DNA of 64,000 bases, from contig NZ_JBFATZ010000005.1 in NCBI RefSeq assembly GCF_040678635.1, positions 372,001-436,000 on the forward strand. Reading direction: 5' to 3'. Shown here one piece after another: positions 39,471-47,739 of the stretch. Positions within the stretch are counted from its first letter, which is position 1. The number at the start of each line of letters is the position of its first letter. Source of the DNA: Thermopolyspora sp040678635. Lineage in GTDB: Bacteria; Actinomycetota; Actinomycetes; Streptosporangiales; Streptosporangiaceae. The notes beneath the pieces are model-generated. The model worked only from the letters and a program-made list of their open reading frames with translations, did no database searches and was not told the DNA's origin. The position numbers and the translations under genes are program-made.

Positions 39471-41168
39471 ATGGCAGGAACGCTGGAGGGCCCGGGCTCG
39501 GCCGTGCTGGAGCACGTCGAGACGCCCATGAGAGACGGGCTCCGGCTCAGCGGCGTCCTGTACCGCCCGGACGACGGCGGGCCGCGGCCGGTCATGCTGG
39601 TGCGGACCCCCTACAGCGAGCCGCTGTCGCGGTCGCTTCCCGTGCTCCCCGCCCTGGAGGCGGGCTTCGCGGTCCTGGTGCAGAGCTGCCGGGGCACGGG
39701 GCGCTCGGACGGCGAGTTCCGCACGTTCGAGAACGAGACCGCGGACGGCCTGGACACGCTCGAATGGGTGACCAAGCAGCCCTGGTGCGACGGCAGGGTG
39801 GTCATGTTTGGGATGTCCTATCTCGGCATGGTCCAGCTCGCGGTCAGCGGGGAGCGCCCCGATGGGCTGGCGGCGATCGCGCCCACGTTCACCCCGGACG
39901 ACTACCGGGACGGGCTCGCCTACCGGCAGGGGGCCTTCCAGCTCGGGCAGGCCCTCGCGTGGCATCTGCTGAAGGCGGGCCAGGCGATCGGGGACCTGGC
40001 CCGGCGCGGCGAGGACGTCCGGGACGCCGGGGCCGCGCTGGCGGCGCTGATGCGCGACACCGAGGCGGCGTATCGGAGGCTGCCGCTGTCGGACCGGCCG
40101 GGCGTGTCCGCGGTGCTGCCGAGCTGGCGTACCTGGCTGGAGAAGAAGGGCGAGCCGGACTACTGGCGGGGCATCGGCTACGCGGCCCGCCGTACCGGGA
40201 CGACGGTGCCGGGGTTGCACGTGGGCGGCTGGTTCGATCTGTTTCTGCGCGGCACGCTCGGCAACTACACGACGCTCGCGGCGGCGTCGCCGGCGCGGCA
40301 GCACCTGATCGTCGGGCCGTGGTCGCACGCCGACCAGTCCGGCGTCGTCGGGGAGACGGTCTACCCGGGCGGGGCCGCGGCGGCGATCCGGCTGGAGGAG
40401 CAGCAGCTTCGCTTCCTGCGGGAGAGCGTCGCGGGCGAGCCGTCGTCGCTGCCGCCGGTGCAGATCTACGTGATGGGCTCCGGCTGGCGCACCGAGAACG
40501 AGTGGCCGCTCGCCCGCACCGACTGGCAGACCTGGTACCTGGGCCCGGACGGCTCGCTCGGCCGGGAGCTTCCCGCCGAGGGCGCGCTGGAGTACATGCA
40601 CGACCCGCGCGACCCGGTGCCCACGGTGGGCGGCGCGATCCTCATGGTCGGCAGCCCGGACGGCGGGCTCGCGTACCAGCCGGGGTCGCGGGACCAGCGG
40701 GTGCTCGACGACCGCACCGACGTCCTGCGGTTCACCGGCCCGGTGCTGGAGCACGACGTCGAGGTCACCGGCCCGATCGAGGTGACGCTGTACGCCGCCA
40801 CCTCGGCCGCCGACGCCGACTTCACCGCCAAGCTCGTCGACGTCCATCCCGACGGGCGGGCGATGGGCGTCGTGGACGGCATCGTCCGCGCCCGCTACCG
40901 CCACGGCATGGACGCGCCGCGGCCCGTCGTCCCGGGCGAGGTGTACGCGTACACCATCGACCTCGGCGCGACCAGCCTGGTGGTCAGGGCGGGCCATCGC
41001 CTGCGGGTGGACATCGCGAGCTCGAACTTTCCCTGGTACGACCGCAACCCGGGCAGCGGCGGACCGGCCGGAGAGGTCACCGAGGACGACTTCGTCACGG
41101 CCCGGCAGCGGGTGCTCGTCGGGGGCGGGCGGCCCAGCGCCATCCGGCTCCCGGTGATTCCGGCCTGA
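39471..41168 (+). CDS. CocE/NonD family hydrolase
   Basis: 565 residues. The alpha/beta-hydrolase domain carries the nucleophile Ser116 in GMSYLG and the oxyanion/dipeptide block VQSCRGTGRSDGEF. A helical cap follows, then a C-terminal jelly-roll domain (about 350-565, ending GHRLRVDIASSNFPWYDRNPG). This is the X-Pro dipeptidyl-peptidase/cocaine-esterase architecture. Members hydrolyse esters, amides or peptides. The natural substrate is not evident. The neighbouring monooxygenase and reductase suggest a catabolic module in which this enzyme releases or processes a substrate. Confidence 0.9.
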   Translation: MAGTLEGPGSAVLEHVETPMRDGLRLSGVLYRPDDGGPRPVMLVRTPYSEPLSRSLPVLPALEAGFAVLVQSCRGTGRSDGEFRTFENETADGLDTLEWVTKQPWCDGRVVMFGMSYLGMVQLAVSGERPDGLAAIAPTFTPDDYRDGLAYRQGAFQLGQALAWHLLKAGQAIGDLARRGEDVRDAGAALAALMRDTEAAYRRLPLSDRPGVSAVLPSWRTWLEKKGEPDYWRGIGYAARRTGTTVPGLHVGGWFDLFLRGTLGNYTTLAAASPARQHLIVGPWSHADQSGVVGETVYPGGAAAAIRLEEQQLRFLRESVAGEPSSLPPVQIYVMGSGWRTENEWPLARTDWQTWYLGPDGSLGRELPAEGALEYMHDPRDPVPTVGGAILMVGSPDGGLAYQPGSRDQRVLDDRTDVLRFTGPVLEHDVEVTGPIEVTLYAATSAADADFTAKLVDVHPDGRAMGVVDGIVRARYRHGMDAPRPVVPGEVYAYTIDLGATSLVVRAGHRLRVDIASSNFPWYDRNPGSGGPAGEVTEDDFVTARQRVLVGGGRPSAIRLPVIPA

Positions 41169-41285
41169 TCCCCGCGCGGATTCTCACCCAAGCGGACGGC
41201 CCCGGCCCCCGCGCAGCCGCCCGTAACGACGTTCGCGAAGACACCGCAGAGACCCCCGTTCCGCTCCGAGAAAGGCAGAACCGCG

Positions 41286-42377
41286 TTGCTGCACATCGGG
41301 ATCAACCTGGGATTCTCCACGCTCCGGCCCGGGATCACCGACGAGGAGATGTACCACGGCGAACTCGACCTCGCCGTACAGGCCGAGGCGCTCGGCTACG
41401 ACGCCGTCTGGGCGGTCGAGCACCACTTCGAGGACTACTCGCTGTGCCCGGACAACCTGCTGGTCATGGCCCACCTGGCGGGCCGTACCTCGCGGATCCT
41501 GCTGGGCACCGCGGCGGTGATCCTGCCGTGGAACGATCCGCTGCGCGTGGCCGAGAAGGCGCTGATGGTGGACACGATCTCGCGGGGGCGGCTGCTGCTC
41601 GGCATCGGGCGGGGGCTGTCGCGCAAGGAGTTCGAGCCGTTCCGCATCCCGCTGTCGGAGACCCGCGAGCGGTTCGACGAGGCCGCGCCGATGATCTTCG
41701 AGGCGCTGGAGACCGGCGTGATCGAGGGCAAGGGGCCCTACTATCCGCAGCCGCGCGCCGAGCTGCGGCCCCGGCCGCGCGGCTCCTTCCTCGGGCGGCG
41801 GTACTGCGTGGCCGGATCGCCGGACTCGCTGGTGATGGCGGCGAAGCTGCGGGCGAAGCTGATGTCGTTCATCGTACGGCCGGTGCCGGACCTGATGCCG
41901 AACTTCACCCGCTACCGGGAGCTGTACGAGACCGAGCACGGCGAGATCGCGCCGTCGATCTCGCTCAGCGTGAACATGTACTGCCACGAGGACGACGAGC
42001 TCGCCCGGGAGCGGCACTTCGAGTACGTCAACCGCTTCTTCATGGCCAACGTCGAGCACTACGAGATGGCCGGCGAGCACTTCGCCGGGCTCAAGGGCCA
42101 CGAGCGGTACGCGGACAACGCCGCCTACTTCCGCCGGATCGGGCTGGAGAAGGCGGCCAACGACTACGCGGCCACCGCGTTGTGGGGTAATCCGAAGCGT
42201 ATTCTGGGGCAAATTGAGGCTATCCGCGACGTTCTGGGCGACTTTGAGCTCTCCCTGGCGCCGTCGTTCGGGGGCATGCCGTACGACCAGGCCCGGGCGA
42301 GTCTCGAACTGTTCGCCCGGGAGGTGATGCCGAAGGCACGCGGCATGCGCGGCGAGCCGGTAAGCGTTCTGGGCTGA
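41286..42377 (+). CDS. LLM-class flavin-dependent oxidoreductase (monooxygenase)
   Basis: 363 residues, bacterial luciferase-like TIM barrel: IGINLGFSTLRPG, AEALGYDAVWAVEHHFEDY, LLGTAAVILPWNDPLRVAEKALMVDTIS and FYV-type C-terminal segments. The start is TTG 41286 with GAAAGG ten bases upstream. Such enzymes take FMNH2 from a separate reductase, which is encoded next. The probable role is oxygenation of a small molecule. Substrate unknown. Confidence 0.88.
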   Translation: MLHIGINLGFSTLRPGITDEEMYHGELDLAVQAEALGYDAVWAVEHHFEDYSLCPDNLLVMAHLAGRTSRILLGTAAVILPWNDPLRVAEKALMVDTISRGRLLLGIGRGLSRKEFEPFRIPLSETRERFDEAAPMIFEALETGVIEGKGPYYPQPRAELRPRPRGSFLGRRYCVAGSPDSLVMAAKLRAKLMSFIVRPVPDLMPNFTRYRELYETEHGEIAPSISLSVNMYCHEDDELARERHFEYVNRFFMANVEHYEMAGEHFAGLKGHERYADNAAYFRRIGLEKAANDYAATALWGNPKRILGQIEAIRDVLGDFELSLAPSFGGMPYDQARASLELFAREVMPKARGMRGEPVSVLG

Positions 42378-42408
42378 CGCCCGCGACGCCCGACCCGTGA
42401 GGAGCTCT

Positions 42409-42915
42409 GTGAGCACTGATGCCGACGGCTACGGCATCGCCCCCGCCTTCCGGGAGGTGATGGCCGGCGTGGCCACCCCGGTCGCGGTGGTGACCGGCCT
42501 GGAGAACGGCCTGCCCCACGGCACCACCGTGAGCGCGTTCGCCTCGTTGTCGATGAACCCGCCCATGGTGCTGGTGGCCCTCGACCGCGCCTCCGAACTG
42601 CTCGCCCTGATCCGCAGGACCCGGCGGTTCGGCGTCAACGTCCTCGGCAGCGACCAGGCGGACCTGGCGGTGCGGTTCGCGCGCAAGGGCGGCTCGGGGA
42701 AGTTCGCCGGGGTCCCGTGGGAGCCGCACGCCGAGGTGCCCCGCATCCCCGGCTCGCCGGGCTTCCTCGGCTGCGTGGTCGGCGGCCTGGCGCACGGCGG
42801 CGACCATCTGATCGTGCTCGGCAACGTGATCGTCGCCGAGACCACCGGCGGGCCGCCGCTCACCTACCACGACCGGGGCTTCGGCACGCACGTTCCGCTC
42901 GGGGAGCCGGGCTGA
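42409..42915 (+). CDS. Flavin reductase (FMN-dependent, HpaC/ActVB-like)
   Basis: 168 residues from GTG 42409, which has GAGGAG seven bases upstream. It shows the flavin-reductase-like domain: ATPVAVVTGLENGLPHGTTVSAFASLSMNPPMVLVALDR and RRFGVNVLGSDQADLAVRFA, recognisable as TVSAFASLSMNPPMV and FGVNVL. It should supply reduced FMN to the preceding luciferase-like monooxygenase, forming a two-component system. It is cotranscribed, with a 31-base gap. Confidence 0.92.
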   Translation: MSTDADGYGIAPAFREVMAGVATPVAVVTGLENGLPHGTTVSAFASLSMNPPMVLVALDRASELLALIRRTRRFGVNVLGSDQADLAVRFARKGGSGKFAGVPWEPHAEVPRIPGSPGFLGCVVGGLAHGGDHLIVLGNVIVAETTGGPPLTYHDRGFGTHVPLGEPG

Positions 42916-43063
42916 TCCTCGCGGGCGGCTCGTTGGCGGGCCGGGAGGCGGCCGGGCTGGTGCCGCGGGCGGCCGATGCCGCAGGATGGAGGCGCTCGCG
43001 GTCCGATCCGCCACCGATCCGCGGGCACCGGTGCGCCCTGGCGGAACGCCTGGGAGGTCGGCA

Positions 43064-44983
43064 ATGACGGCATCGTCCCCTCGGGTGCCCCGGACCAACG
43101 CCGAATGGGAGCTGGTCCGGGAGGCGAAGCTGGAGGTGCTCCGCCGGGACCCGCGCACGGTGGACCCCGCCGACTTTCCCGCCGTACGGCCGGAGGTGGT
43201 CGCCTCGTGGCGGCGCTCGATGCTCGCCGGCGTGGATCCGGAGGCCACGGAGTACGTCGTCGACGACGGCTTCGAGTCGCGTGCCCGCCTCGGCGCCGCC
43301 GCCCAGCCGATCATGAACCGGTTGAAGGACGAGATCTCCGACCTGAGCTGCTGGGGTTTCCTCGCCGACCGCGCCTGCCGGCTGCTCACCGTCGTCGTCG
43401 GCGACTTCCCGCTGGCATGGCGGGTGCACCGGCAGAACCTGCGCCCGGGCATGTGCTTCGCCGAGGACCTGATGGGCACCAACGGGCTCGGCTGCGCGCA
43501 CGAGACCCAGCAGGCGTTCATCATCTCCGGCACCGAGCACTACCGGACCGACACCGAGATCCTCACCACCACCGGCGTGATCATCCGTGATCCGTTCACC
43601 AAGCGGTACGCCGGGACGCTGGGCGTGCACTGCCTGCGCGAGTACGGCTCGGCGGCGCTGCTCCCGCTGGTCGTCGAGATCGGGCGGTCGATCGAGACCC
43701 AGCTGCTGGCGAGCCGTACCGACGGCGAACGGGCCTTCTTCGACGCCTTCTCCGCCGCCGAGCGCCGCCACCGCGCCCCGGTGATCGCGGTGAGCAGGCG
43801 GCTGTTCGTGGTGAGCACGCGGGCGCGGGCGCTGGTGCGCGAGGCGGACGAGGAGCTGCTGCGCCGCCTGGCGGAGGAGTGCGGGTCGCGCGGCCGGACC
43901 GTCCGGCGGGACCTGAGCTCGGGGGTGACGGCGGCGATCCAGGTCCTGCCGGTGCCGCAGCCCAAGGGCGAGTTCGCCGCCGTCCTCGTCCTGCGGCCGG
44001 TCGGCGGGGCCGCGCCCGGCGCCGGGGACGACGCGTCCGTGGACGGCCGCCATCGCGCGAGCCGTTCCGGCGGCCGTGCCGGGCGCGGGGACGACGGTCA
44101 TGGCCGGGACCGATCCACCGGCCACACGGGCTCCACCGGCCAGACGAGTTCCAGGGGCCATACGGGCTCCAACGGCTCCATCGGCTCCGCCGGCGACGCT
44201 TCGGCCGACTTCCGCGGCATGCTGTCCCGGGCGTTGCGTACCCGCCGCCCGATCCTGCTCACCGGAGAGCGGGGATGCGGCAAACGCCACGAGGCCAGGG
44301 CCGCCCTGCGCGCCCTCGGCCTCCCCGGAGGCGTCGTCGAGCTCGACGGCGGGCTCGCGCACCTCGACCCCGACGGGTGGCTGCGCCGCCTGGTCGCGGC
44401 CGCCGGGGACGAGGGCGCCGCCGTGCTGCTCGGCCACGTCACCGACCTCCCCGCCGCCCTCATGAGCACCGTCGCCGACCTGGTCACCGGGGCCCGTGCC
44501 CGGGTCGTCGGCACCACGACCGACGACAGCGCCGAGGACAGCGCGGCCGTGCTGGTCCGCGAGAGCTTCCCGGTGCTGCTCACCGTCCCCCCGCTGCGCA
44601 GGCGCCGCCACGAGTTCGCGGACCTGTGCGCGGACCTGCTCGCCGGCCTCGGCGAGCCCGGCGAGCATCCGGCGACGCTGACCCCGCGCGCCGTGGCCGC
44701 CCTGATGGCCAGCGACTGGCCGGGCAACATCCGCCAGCTCCTGCAGGTGCTCGCCACCGCCCGGGTGCGCGCCACCGGCCCGGCGATCGACCTGCGCGAC
44801 CTGCCCGCCCGGCACGGCCGCGACCGCGCGAGCCGCCCCCTCGACGAGGTCCGGGCGGCCGAGCGCCACGTCCTTGAGGAGGCCCTGCGCCGGACCGGCG
44901 GCGACCGCAACGCCGTCGCCCGGCACCTCGGCGTCTCCCGCGCCACCGTCTATCGCAAGCTCAAGCGCCACGAGCTGTACTGA
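43064..44983 (+). CDS. AcoR-like GAF/AAA+/Fis transcriptional activator without GAFTGA
   Basis: 639 residues from ATG 43064 with GGGAGG upstream. An N-terminal GAF-type sensor region (about 60-230: FAEDLMGTNGLGCAHETQQAF, GVIIRDPFTKRYAGTLGVH) is followed by a Gly/Ser/Thr-His repeat linker (about 340-385). Next is a degenerate AAA+ domain (GERGCGKRHEARA as a poor Walker A; WPGNIRQLLQVL near its end) and a C-terminal Fis helix-turn-helix (RNAVARHLGVSRATVYRKLKRHELY). The sigma-54-contacting GAFTGA motif is not present. Homologues in actinobacteria activate alcohol/ketone or acetoin catabolism with ordinary sigma factors. It is the likely activator of the three preceding genes. Confidence 0.88.
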   Translation: MTASSPRVPRTNAEWELVREAKLEVLRRDPRTVDPADFPAVRPEVVASWRRSMLAGVDPEATEYVVDDGFESRARLGAAAQPIMNRLKDEISDLSCWGFLADRACRLLTVVVGDFPLAWRVHRQNLRPGMCFAEDLMGTNGLGCAHETQQAFIISGTEHYRTDTEILTTTGVIIRDPFTKRYAGTLGVHCLREYGSAALLPLVVEIGRSIETQLLASRTDGERAFFDAFSAAERRHRAPVIAVSRRLFVVSTRARALVREADEELLRRLAEECGSRGRTVRRDLSSGVTAAIQVLPVPQPKGEFAAVLVLRPVGGAAPGAGDDASVDGRHRASRSGGRAGRGDDGHGRDRSTGHTGSTGQTSSRGHTGSNGSIGSAGDASADFRGMLSRALRTRRPILLTGERGCGKRHEARAALRALGLPGGVVELDGGLAHLDPDGWLRRLVAAAGDEGAAVLLGHVTDLPAALMSTVADLVTGARARVVGTTTDDSAEDSAAVLVRESFPVLLTVPPLRRRRHEFADLCADLLAGLGEPGEHPATLTPRAVAALMASDWPGNIRQLLQVLATARVRATGPAIDLRDLPARHGRDRASRPLDEVRAAERHVLEEALRRTGGDRNAVARHLGVSRATVYRKLKRHELY

Positions 44984-45073
44984 GGAACCCTGACCTCCGG
45001 GCGGGGGTGTCGGCGCGACGCGGTGCGCGGCGGCGGCCCGTTCGACGAGGAAACCCGGCCTCCGCGCGGGGTG

Positions 45074-46153
45074 TCAGCCCCGATCGTGCGTGACGGGCGG
45101 GAGCGCGGCGATCGCGTCCGTGTCGTCCAGGCCGGTGGCGATGAGCACGTCGACGGCGATCGAGCGGAGCTGGGCGGCGACGACGTGGGCGGAGAAGCCG
45201 GTCCCGTCGGACGGGACCGCGCTCGCCGTCTCGGCGGCGGCCACGGCGGCGCGGCGGGCCTCGCCCGGCTCCCGCGCCTCCTCCAGTTCGGCCTGCAGCA
45301 GCCGTACGGCACGGGCCAGTCGCCGCAGGCCGTCCGGCAGGCACGGCGGGAACGGCTCACCGGCGTAGAGGCCGGCGTAGGTGCGGCGTGCCAGCACCCG
45401 GGCGTTGCCGAGCGCGTGCTCCAGGGGCGTGCTCGCGGCCTCGTACCGGCGCAGGGTCCGGCGGCTGCGCCAGCGGATCGGCGAGATGGCCGCGATCTCC
45501 CGCGCGGTGGTCAGCGTGCCGGGGAACCGCCCGGCGGCGCTCTGACCGCCCCGGGCCGCCTCCAGCACGCCGACCATGTGGGACGCGTCGCGTCCGTCGA
45601 TGGCCGCGGCCGTCTCCAGCATCGTCCGTTCCAGCGCGTCGAAGATCTCCGCGGCCTCCCGCCGGGCGATGGACCGCAGGTCGGGCGGGAGCAGGGCCAC
45701 CGCGGCGATCCCGAGCAGCCCGCCGACCAGCGTGTCGACCATGCGGTCGAGGCCGCCGACGCCGGTCGGCGGGAGCAGGGTGGCGACCAGCACCGCCGAG
45801 GACGCCGCCTGCAGGGTGATCACCGTACCCGAGTCGAGCAGCACGGCCGCGGCCATCGCCAGGGCCACGACCAGCGCGATCTGCCAGGCCCCCGACCCGA
45901 TCCGGAGGATCAGCAGGTCGCCGACGCCGACGCCGAGGCTCACGCCCACGACCAGCTCGACGAGCCGCCGCAGCCTGCGACCCGACGCCACCCCAATGCA
46001 GATCAGGACCGCGATCGGCGCGAAGAACGGCCGGGGATGCCCGACCACCTCCTTGGCGAGTATCCAGGCGATCGCGCAGGCCAGCGAGCACTGCACGATC
46101 GTCGGCGCCATGTCAACCAGCCGCCGCCATCTGCCGCGTACCTGCTCCCGCAC
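45074..46153 (-). CDS. FUSC family membrane protein (aromatic acid exporter-like)
   Basis: 359 residues. About six hydrophobic helices at the N-terminal half (APTIVQCSLACAIAWILAKEVVG, FFAPIAVLICIGVASG, IALVVALAMAAAVLL and others) are followed by a cytoplasmic helical domain. This is the half-FUSC architecture of the aromatic acid exporter/YccS-like proteins. Substrates are generally unknown. It converges on the AcoR-like gene. The 90-base gap between them contains an imperfect direct repeat that includes this gene's stop codon. Confidence 0.85.
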   Translation of the reverse strand: MREQVRGRWRRLVDMAPTIVQCSLACAIAWILAKEVVGHPRPFFAPIAVLICIGVASGRRLRRLVELVVGVSLGVGVGDLLILRIGSGAWQIALVVALAMAAAVLLDSGTVITLQAASSAVLVATLLPPTGVGGLDRMVDTLVGGLLGIAAVALLPPDLRSIARREAAEIFDALERTMLETAAAIDGRDASHMVGVLEAARGGQSAAGRFPGTLTTAREIAAISPIRWRSRRTLRRYEAASTPLEHALGNARVLARRTYAGLYAGEPFPPCLPDGLRRLARAVRLLQAELEEAREPGEARRAAVAAAETASAVPSDGTGFSAHVVAAQLRSIAVDVLIATGLDDTDAIAALPPVTHDRG

Positions 46154-46279
46154 CCTGCTCTCGCCCCGCCCGTCCGCTGGGTCACGTCCGCCCTTTGAGT
46201 ACCCGGCCCTCGGCGGCTAATCCGGCGACCCGCGGCGGCGGGCTCTCCTACTCGCGACAGTTGCCGCACGACCCGTCAC

Positions 46280-46425
46280 ATGACGGGCGAAGCGCCCACC
46301 GGGCGCGTCGGCAACCTGCTCGAATACACCCCCCGGAGCACACCCGCCTGCGCCGCATGCTCCGGCCGGAGTTCACCAACCGCCGCCCGCGCAGGCTGGG
46401 GCCCGCCTCCGGGGACGTCAGAAGA
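46280..46425 (+). pseudogene. Cytochrome P450 fragment, frameshifted
   Basis: From ATG 46280 one frame reads MTGEAPTGRVGNLLEY. A shift near 46329 leads into PPEHTRLRRMLRPEFTNRRPRRLGP, which is the C-helix region of bacterial P450s (DPPEHTRLRRLV..EFT.R). Nothing of the haem-binding half follows, because the DUF72 gene starts from the other side. It is a relic of roughly 45 codons with an indel, not a functional gene. Confidence 0.6.
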
Positions 46426-47269
46426 GGGTCAGCGGCTGGGCGGGCATCGGCTCGGGCAGGGGCTCGACCTCGGGCAGGCCCGCGCGGATCTCGTCGTGGA
46501 AGCGGCGGGCGAGCGCCAGGGCGTCGGCGTTGTCGGGGGTGTGGACGAACATGGTCGGGGTGCGTCCCTCGCGCAGCCACGCGCGGAACACCTCGATCCA
46601 CGGCCGCCAGCCCTCGGCCGTGCGCTCGGCGTCGTCGCGGCCGATGTAGCGGACGATCGGGCGGTCGGTGAGGGCGGTCACCCTCCGGGGCAGGCGGGGT
46701 TTGCGCGTCCACGCCTCCCGCTCGGCGTCGGTGACCGGGCGGTCCGCGAAGAGCACGGCGGTGTCGAACGGCACCCATTCGGCGCGCACCCCGCGCAGCA
46801 CCCCCTCCAGCAGCCGCGCCGCCCGCCCCTCCTCGAAGAACGCCCGATGCCGGACCTCGACCGCGTACCGGTACGAGCGCGGCAGCGTGCGCAGGAACGC
46901 CGCGAGCGCTCCGAGATCGTCAGGCCCGAACGAGCCCGGCAACTGCACCCACAGCGCCGACACCCGCCCGCCGAGCGGCTCGATCGCCGCCAGGAACGCC
47001 CGAAGCTCCTCCTCGCCTCCGGCGAGCCGCCGCTCGTGCGTGACCGTCCTGGGCAGTTTGACGAGGAAGCCGAAGTCCTCATCGGTCTGCCGCGCCCACG
47101 ACTCCACGGTCTGCCTGCCGGGCGTCGCGTAGAACGTCGTGTTTCCCTCCACCGCGTTGCACCAGCTCGCGTACGCCCGCAGCCGCTCGTCCGGGCCGAG
47201 CGGATGGGGCAGGTACCGCCCCTGCCACGGCGTGTGCGCCCACATCGCGCATCCCACATGAAGCCGCAT
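46418..47269 (-). CDS. DUF72 domain-containing protein (YecE-like)
   Basis: 283 residues. DUF72 TIM-barrel features: HVGCAMWAHTPWQGRYLP at the start, WCNAVEGNTTFYATP, FGFLVKLPRTVTHERRL, WVQLPGSFGPDD, YAVEVRHRAFFEE and PIVRYIGRDD. The family is widespread and of unknown biochemical function. Slightly longer than the common 240-260 residues. No operon partner is obvious. Confidence 0.9.
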   Translation of the reverse strand: MRLHVGCAMWAHTPWQGRYLPHPLGPDERLRAYASWCNAVEGNTTFYATPGRQTVESWARQTDEDFGFLVKLPRTVTHERRLAGGEEELRAFLAAIEPLGGRVSALWVQLPGSFGPDDLGALAAFLRTLPRSYRYAVEVRHRAFFEEGRAARLLEGVLRGVRAEWVPFDTAVLFADRPVTDAEREAWTRKPRLPRRVTALTDRPIVRYIGRDDAERTAEGWRPWIEVFRAWLREGRTPTMFVHTPDNADALALARRFHDEIRAGLPEVEPLPEPMPAQPLTLF

Positions 47270-47341
47270 GGCCCGACGCTATCGGAGGCGACGGACATTC
47301 AACGGATTCATGCGCCCCCAAGACCGGGGGCCCCGGTGCCG

Positions 47342-47530
47342 TCAGGCGGCGACGGGCGTCCGGTGCGGCGCGACCACGGTCCCGTCGGGGAGCAGCAGAC
47401 CGGTGTCCTCGAACAGCACGACGCCGTTGCACAGCAGGCTCCATCCCTGGTCGGGGTGGGCGACGACGACGTGCGCGGCCTCACGGTCGGAGGCGTAGGC
47501 GCTGGGACAGGCGGGCTCGTGCTGGCACAT
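47342..47530 (-). CDS. Small cysteine-containing protein (DUF5999-like)
   Basis: 62 residues: MCQHEPACPSAYASDREAA, then HVVVAHPDQGWSLLCNGVVLFEDTGLLLPDG. Small actinobacterial proteins with this MCQHxPxCP start and GWSLLCNGVVLFEDTG block form a conserved family of unknown function. Three cysteines and a His in the first half could bind a metal. It stands alone between the DUF72 gene and the ara operon. Confidence 0.82.
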   Translation of the reverse strand: MCQHEPACPSAYASDREAAHVVVAHPDQGWSLLCNGVVLFEDTGLLLPDGTVVAPHRTPVAA

Positions 47531-47710
47531 GATGCACCTCTTGGGCACTTCTCGGCACTTCGCGAACGATCTGTTCTGACCGTCATGGTGCGCCGCTCCG
47601 CTAGCAGTCCTCTTGTAGAACGCTGACAGGGCAGGTCGGCGGGCCCGCTCGGGGATAAAAGCACCGGCCGATGAGTACGCCTCCGCGTGTCCGCCATGAC
47701 GACGGCGCGC

Positions 47711-47733
47711 GCCGGGCGGGACGCCCGCCCGGC
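47711..47733 (-). terminator. Terminator hairpin after araA
   Basis: GCCGGGCGGG (47711-47720), loop ACG, CCCGCCCGGC (47724-47733): a perfect 10-bp stem seven bases beyond the araA stop codon. No T-run follows, as is usual for strong hairpins in high-GC actinomycetes. It probably ends the ara operon transcript. Confidence 0.75.
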
Positions 47734-47739
47734 GGGGCG

